From assembly GCF_014946725.1 (NCBI RefSeq), contig NZ_JACFXY010000006.1:1-64000 (forward strand): DNA of 64,000 nt, written 5' to 3'. Each line of letters opens with the position of its first letter. Positions within the stretch are counted from its first letter, which is position 1. The translations under genes were made by a program, and so were the position numbers. This DNA comes from Mixta mediterraneensis. GTDB taxonomy: Bacteria > Pseudomonadota > Gammaproteobacteria > Enterobacterales > Enterobacteriaceae. The notes below the pieces were generated by a model that was not told the DNA's origin, did no database searches, and was given only the letters and a program-made list of their open reading frames with translations. Positions 61,609 through 64,000 of the stretch are shown in pieces.

Positions 61609-63093
61609 TTATTTCGTCTGAAATTCCGCTTCAGCAGCCTCAAAGCGCTGGATGGCTTCGCCTGAAGGCGCACGGCCCATCAGGCTGAATACCACGATTG
61701 CGATGCTGGCAAACAGGAAGCCAGGGATGATTTCATACAGATCCAGCCAACCATACTGTTTCCATACCAGCACGGTGACAGCGCCAGTGACCATACCCGC
61801 CAGCGCACCATTGCGGTTCATCCGTTTCCAGCACACACCAAACAGCACGACCGGACCAAAGGCCGCCCCGAACCCTGCCCAGGCGTAGCTTACCAGGCCA
61901 AGCACGCGGTTGTCCGGGTTCGCCGCCAGTGCGATAGCGATCAATGCAATCAGCAGCACCATCAAGCGTCCCACCCATACCAACTCTTTCTGACTGGCAT
62001 TTTTGCGTAGGAAACCTTTATAAAGATCTTCGGTCAGGGCGCTGGAGCATACCAACAGCTGGCAGCTCAGCGTTGACATCACCGCCGCTAAAATCGCTGA
62101 CAGCAAAATACCGGCAATCCAGGGGTTAAACAGAATACGCGCCAGTTCAATGAAAATACGTTCGCCATTCTCTCTTACACCTCCCGCTTGCGCAGGATTG
62201 TTCTGGAAATAAGCGATGCCGAAGAAACCAACCGCAACCGCGCCCCCCAGGCACAGGATCATCCATGCCATACCGATGCGACGCGCGGTACGGATTGAGC
62301 GATGTGAATCTGCTGCCATGAAGCGCGCCAGAATATGTGGCTGCCCAAAATAGCCTAAACCCCAACCCAGCAGTGAAATAACGGCAACAAAATTCAGCCC
62401 TTTCAGCATATCGAGATTCTCTGTGCTTCTGGCCTGAATCACCGCCAGTGAGTCAGAGAAGCCACCAACAGAGATAATCACGATTAACGGCGTCAGAATC
62501 AGAGCAAAGAACATCAGGCTGGCCTGCACGGTGTCGGTCCAGCTCACCGCAAGGAAACCGCCCACCAGCGTATAGAGGATCGTCGCGGCCGCACCGGCCC
62601 ACAGTGCGGTTTCATAATTCATACCGAAGGTACTTTCAAACAGTCGCGCGCCGGCAACAATGCCCGATGCGCAATAAATCGTGAAGAACACCAGGATAAC
62701 AATCGCAGAGATGACGCGCAGAATTTTGCTGTGATCTTCAAAACGACTGGAGAAAAAGTCCGGTAGGGTCAGCGCATTGTTGTGGTGTTCCGTTTGCACG
62801 CGCAGGCGACCTGCAACAATCTTCCAGTTTAGCCATGCCCCAATGGTCAGTCCAATAGCGATCCAGCTTTCAGAGATACCCGAAATGAAAATAGCGCCCG
62901 GTAAGCCCATTAACAGCCAGCCGCTCATGTCCGAGGCACCGGCTGACAACGCCGTGACTACGCTGCCAAGACTACGACCACCAAGGATATAATCATCAAA
63001 ATTTTTGGTTGAACGGTAAGCAATAAAGCCTATCAGCACCATGCCAAGAATATAAATTACAAAGGTCACCAACAGGGGTGTACTTAGACTCAT
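61609..63093 (-). CDS. putP: Sodium/proline symporter PutP
   Basis: A 494-residue sodium-solute symporter (E. coli 502) with about 13 spans. Conserved stretches include SAGASDMSGWLLMGLPGAIF and ISESWIAIGLTIGAWLNW in span 2-3 and GWGLGYFGQPHILARFMAAD. It brings in proline as carbon, nitrogen source or osmolyte. It is divergent from putA across a 447-bp control region with PutA operator motifs, the arrangement of E. coli and Salmonella. Confidence 0.95.
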   Translation of the reverse strand: MSLSTPLLVTFVIYILGMVLIGFIAYRSTKNFDDYILGGRSLGSVVTALSAGASDMSGWLLMGLPGAIFISGISESWIAIGLTIGAWLNWKIVAGRLRVQTEHHNNALTLPDFFSSRFEDHSKILRVISAIVILVFFTIYCASGIVAGARLFESTFGMNYETALWAGAAATILYTLVGGFLAVSWTDTVQASLMFFALILTPLIVIISVGGFSDSLAVIQARSTENLDMLKGLNFVAVISLLGWGLGYFGQPHILARFMAADSHRSIRTARRIGMAWMILCLGGAVAVGFFGIAYFQNNPAQAGGVRENGERIFIELARILFNPWIAGILLSAILAAVMSTLSCQLLVCSSALTEDLYKGFLRKNASQKELVWVGRLMVLLIALIAIALAANPDNRVLGLVSYAWAGFGAAFGPVVLFGVCWKRMNRNGALAGMVTGAVTVLVWKQYGWLDLYEIIPGFLFASIAIVVFSLMGRAPSGEAIQRFEAAEAEFQTK

Positions 63094-63298
63094 CTGTCTC
63101 TCCAGTTATTTTAATTTCCCCAGAGAAGCCGTTTTAACTGTTGTTGCCGGAACGGGGCAGCAAAGCAGCGTCTTCTCGTCAGGGGGATAGCCATTTCCCC
63201 GAAGCGCGGTATCCTGCCGGAAAGGTGTAGCGCGCACAATGGATTTAACACAGCCGTTACTATGATTTCACTAACCGTTTGCGAGAAAGTCCTCAGAG

Positions 63299-63482
63299 GT
63301 TGCACCCGCTCACATATTTTGAGTTGCACCCAACATTATTCTCTGCGCCCTGGGCAGTAGCGGGCCTGTAACATTGGCGAGATCTTTGCAGCAAAATGCA
63401 TGCCGTAACGCAAAATTTAACGTTCGGGCACATCAGAATCCTGTTAACTGCCTCACAGATAACACGGTTGCACAAAGTTGCA
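63299..63482. promoter_or_regulatory. put control region with four PutA operator motifs
   Basis: The PutA ribbon-helix-helix target GTTGCA occurs at 63299-63304, 63323-63328, 63467-63472 and 63477-63482 in the putP/putA intergenic region (63094-63540). This matches the multiple-operator control region by which PutA represses both genes when proline is scarce. Confidence 0.85.
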
Positions 63483-63540
63483 ACATAAGTGATAGTGCAG
63501 GCGATGCTATACCAGACCACTTTTAAGGAGCGCTGAAGTC

Positions 63541-64000
63541 ATGGGTACAACCACCATGGGTGTAAAACTGGATGATGCCACTCGCGAGCGCATTAAGCTG
63601 GCGGCACAACGTATTGATCGCACGCCACACTGGCTAATCAAGCAGGCCATTTTTAATTATCTCGGCCAGCTTGAAGCGGGCAATTCGCCGACAGAAATTC
63701 CGCTGTCGACTCTGTCAGCCCCAGAAAGTGAAGACGCTGCGCCAGACGAGGCGCATCAGCCATTCCTTGACTTTGCAGAGCAGATTTTGCCGCAGTCGGT
63801 GACGCGTTCCAGCGTGACCGCTGCCTGGCGACGTCCAGAGACTGACGCGGTGCCGATGCTATTAGAACAAGCCCGTCTTCCTGCCGCGCTGGCTGAAAAA
63901 ACGTACCAGCTGGCCAGTCAGCTTGCAGAAAAGCTTCGGCACCAAAAAGGTGCAACCGGACGTGCCGGAATGGTGCAGAGTCTGTTGCAGGAGTTCTCCT
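63541..64000 (+). CDS. putA: Bifunctional proline dehydrogenase / P5C dehydrogenase and repressor PutA (5' part)
   Basis: ATG 63541, behind TAAGGAG, opens a frame that stays open to the window end (153 codons). It begins MGTTTMGVKLDDATRERIKL with the following AAQRIDRTPHWLIKQAIF, the N-terminal ribbon-helix-helix DNA-binding domain of trifunctional PutA, then HQPFLDFAEQILPQSV and GRAGMVQSLLQEFS of the proline dehydrogenase arm. Only the first tenth or so of the protein (about 1,300 aa in relatives) is visible. PutA oxidises proline to glutamate at the membrane and represses put genes in the cytoplasm. Confidence 0.96.
   Translation, partial: MGTTTMGVKLDDATRERIKLAAQRIDRTPHWLIKQAIFNYLGQLEAGNSPTEIPLSTLSAPESEDAAPDEAHQPFLDFAEQILPQSVTRSSVTAAWRRPETDAVPMLLEQARLPAALAEKTYQLASQLAEKLRHQKGATGRAGMVQSLLQEFS

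Overview
The window is chromosomal DNA from a motile enterobacterium. Protein sequences and gene order follow Escherichia coli closely (yebYZ-yobA-holE-exoX-ptrB, purT-eda-zwf-pykA, lpxM-mepM-znuABC, ruvABC-yebC-nudB-aspS, cmoAB, cutC/yecM/argS, flhEAB-che-mot-flhDC, otsBA, putP-efeUOB-phoH). Sequence divergence and local differences (edd, torYZ, yecD, tap and uspC not at their usual places; an MdfA-like pump beside pykA; a PatB-type lyase beside cutC) point to a relative outside Escherichia/Salmonella, most likely Erwiniaceae (Pantoea/Erwinia/Mixta). The family placement is inference; no rRNA or species marker is present.

Layout. 1-130: end of an IS5-type insertion sequence, about 30 bp from the sigma-S sRNA gene sdsR. 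390-6708: copper-related periplasmic genes, replication/repair genes holE and exoX, oligopeptidase B, and PurR-controlled purT. 6745-13111: Entner-Doudoroff/pentose-phosphate block (eda, zwf, pykA) in which the regulator gene hexR is a multiply frameshifted relic, then an MdfA-like pump. 13141-18161: lipid A acylation, murein endopeptidase and the Zur-controlled zinc importer. 18162-26925: Holliday-junction genes ruvABC with an SOS box, yebC, nudB, aspS, yecE, yecN and the cmoAB tRNA-modification pair. 26929-31617: accessory stretch with a LysE exporter, a YnfC-like lipo/secreted protein gene broken by an amber codon, cutC, patB and yecM overlapping tail to tail by 187 bp, and a 40-residue membrane peptide. 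31803-33533: argS.

33560-49695 is a contiguous flagellar and chemotaxis block, all on the minus strand: flhDC (master regulator), motAB, cheAW, two chemoreceptors (Tar-like and Tsr-like, each behind an excellent sigma-28 promoter), cheRBYZ and flhBAE. FlhDC expression is probably set by a CRP site about 70 bp upstream of a predicted start. Together these give the switch input (CheA/W/R/B/Y/Z), the stator, and the core of the export gate.

50696-64000: trehalose genes otsBA with a sigma-S type promoter but a frameshift in otsA; a flavin-reductase-fold protein; msrA; phoA with tandem Pho boxes; a tRNA-Ser(GGA) gene whose 3' end and terminator are duplicated 182 bp downstream; phoH; the Fur-controlled efeUOB ferrous/heme iron system (intact here); and the divergent putP/putA proline-use pair with four PutA operator motifs. 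putA runs off the window end.

Most of the window is conserved core genome. I found no CRISPR array, prophage, secretion island or clearly new multi-gene system. The points most worth attention are three broken genes (hexR, otsA, the YnfC-like gene), the patB/yecM overlap, the duplicated tRNA end, and several overlapping regulatory sites.
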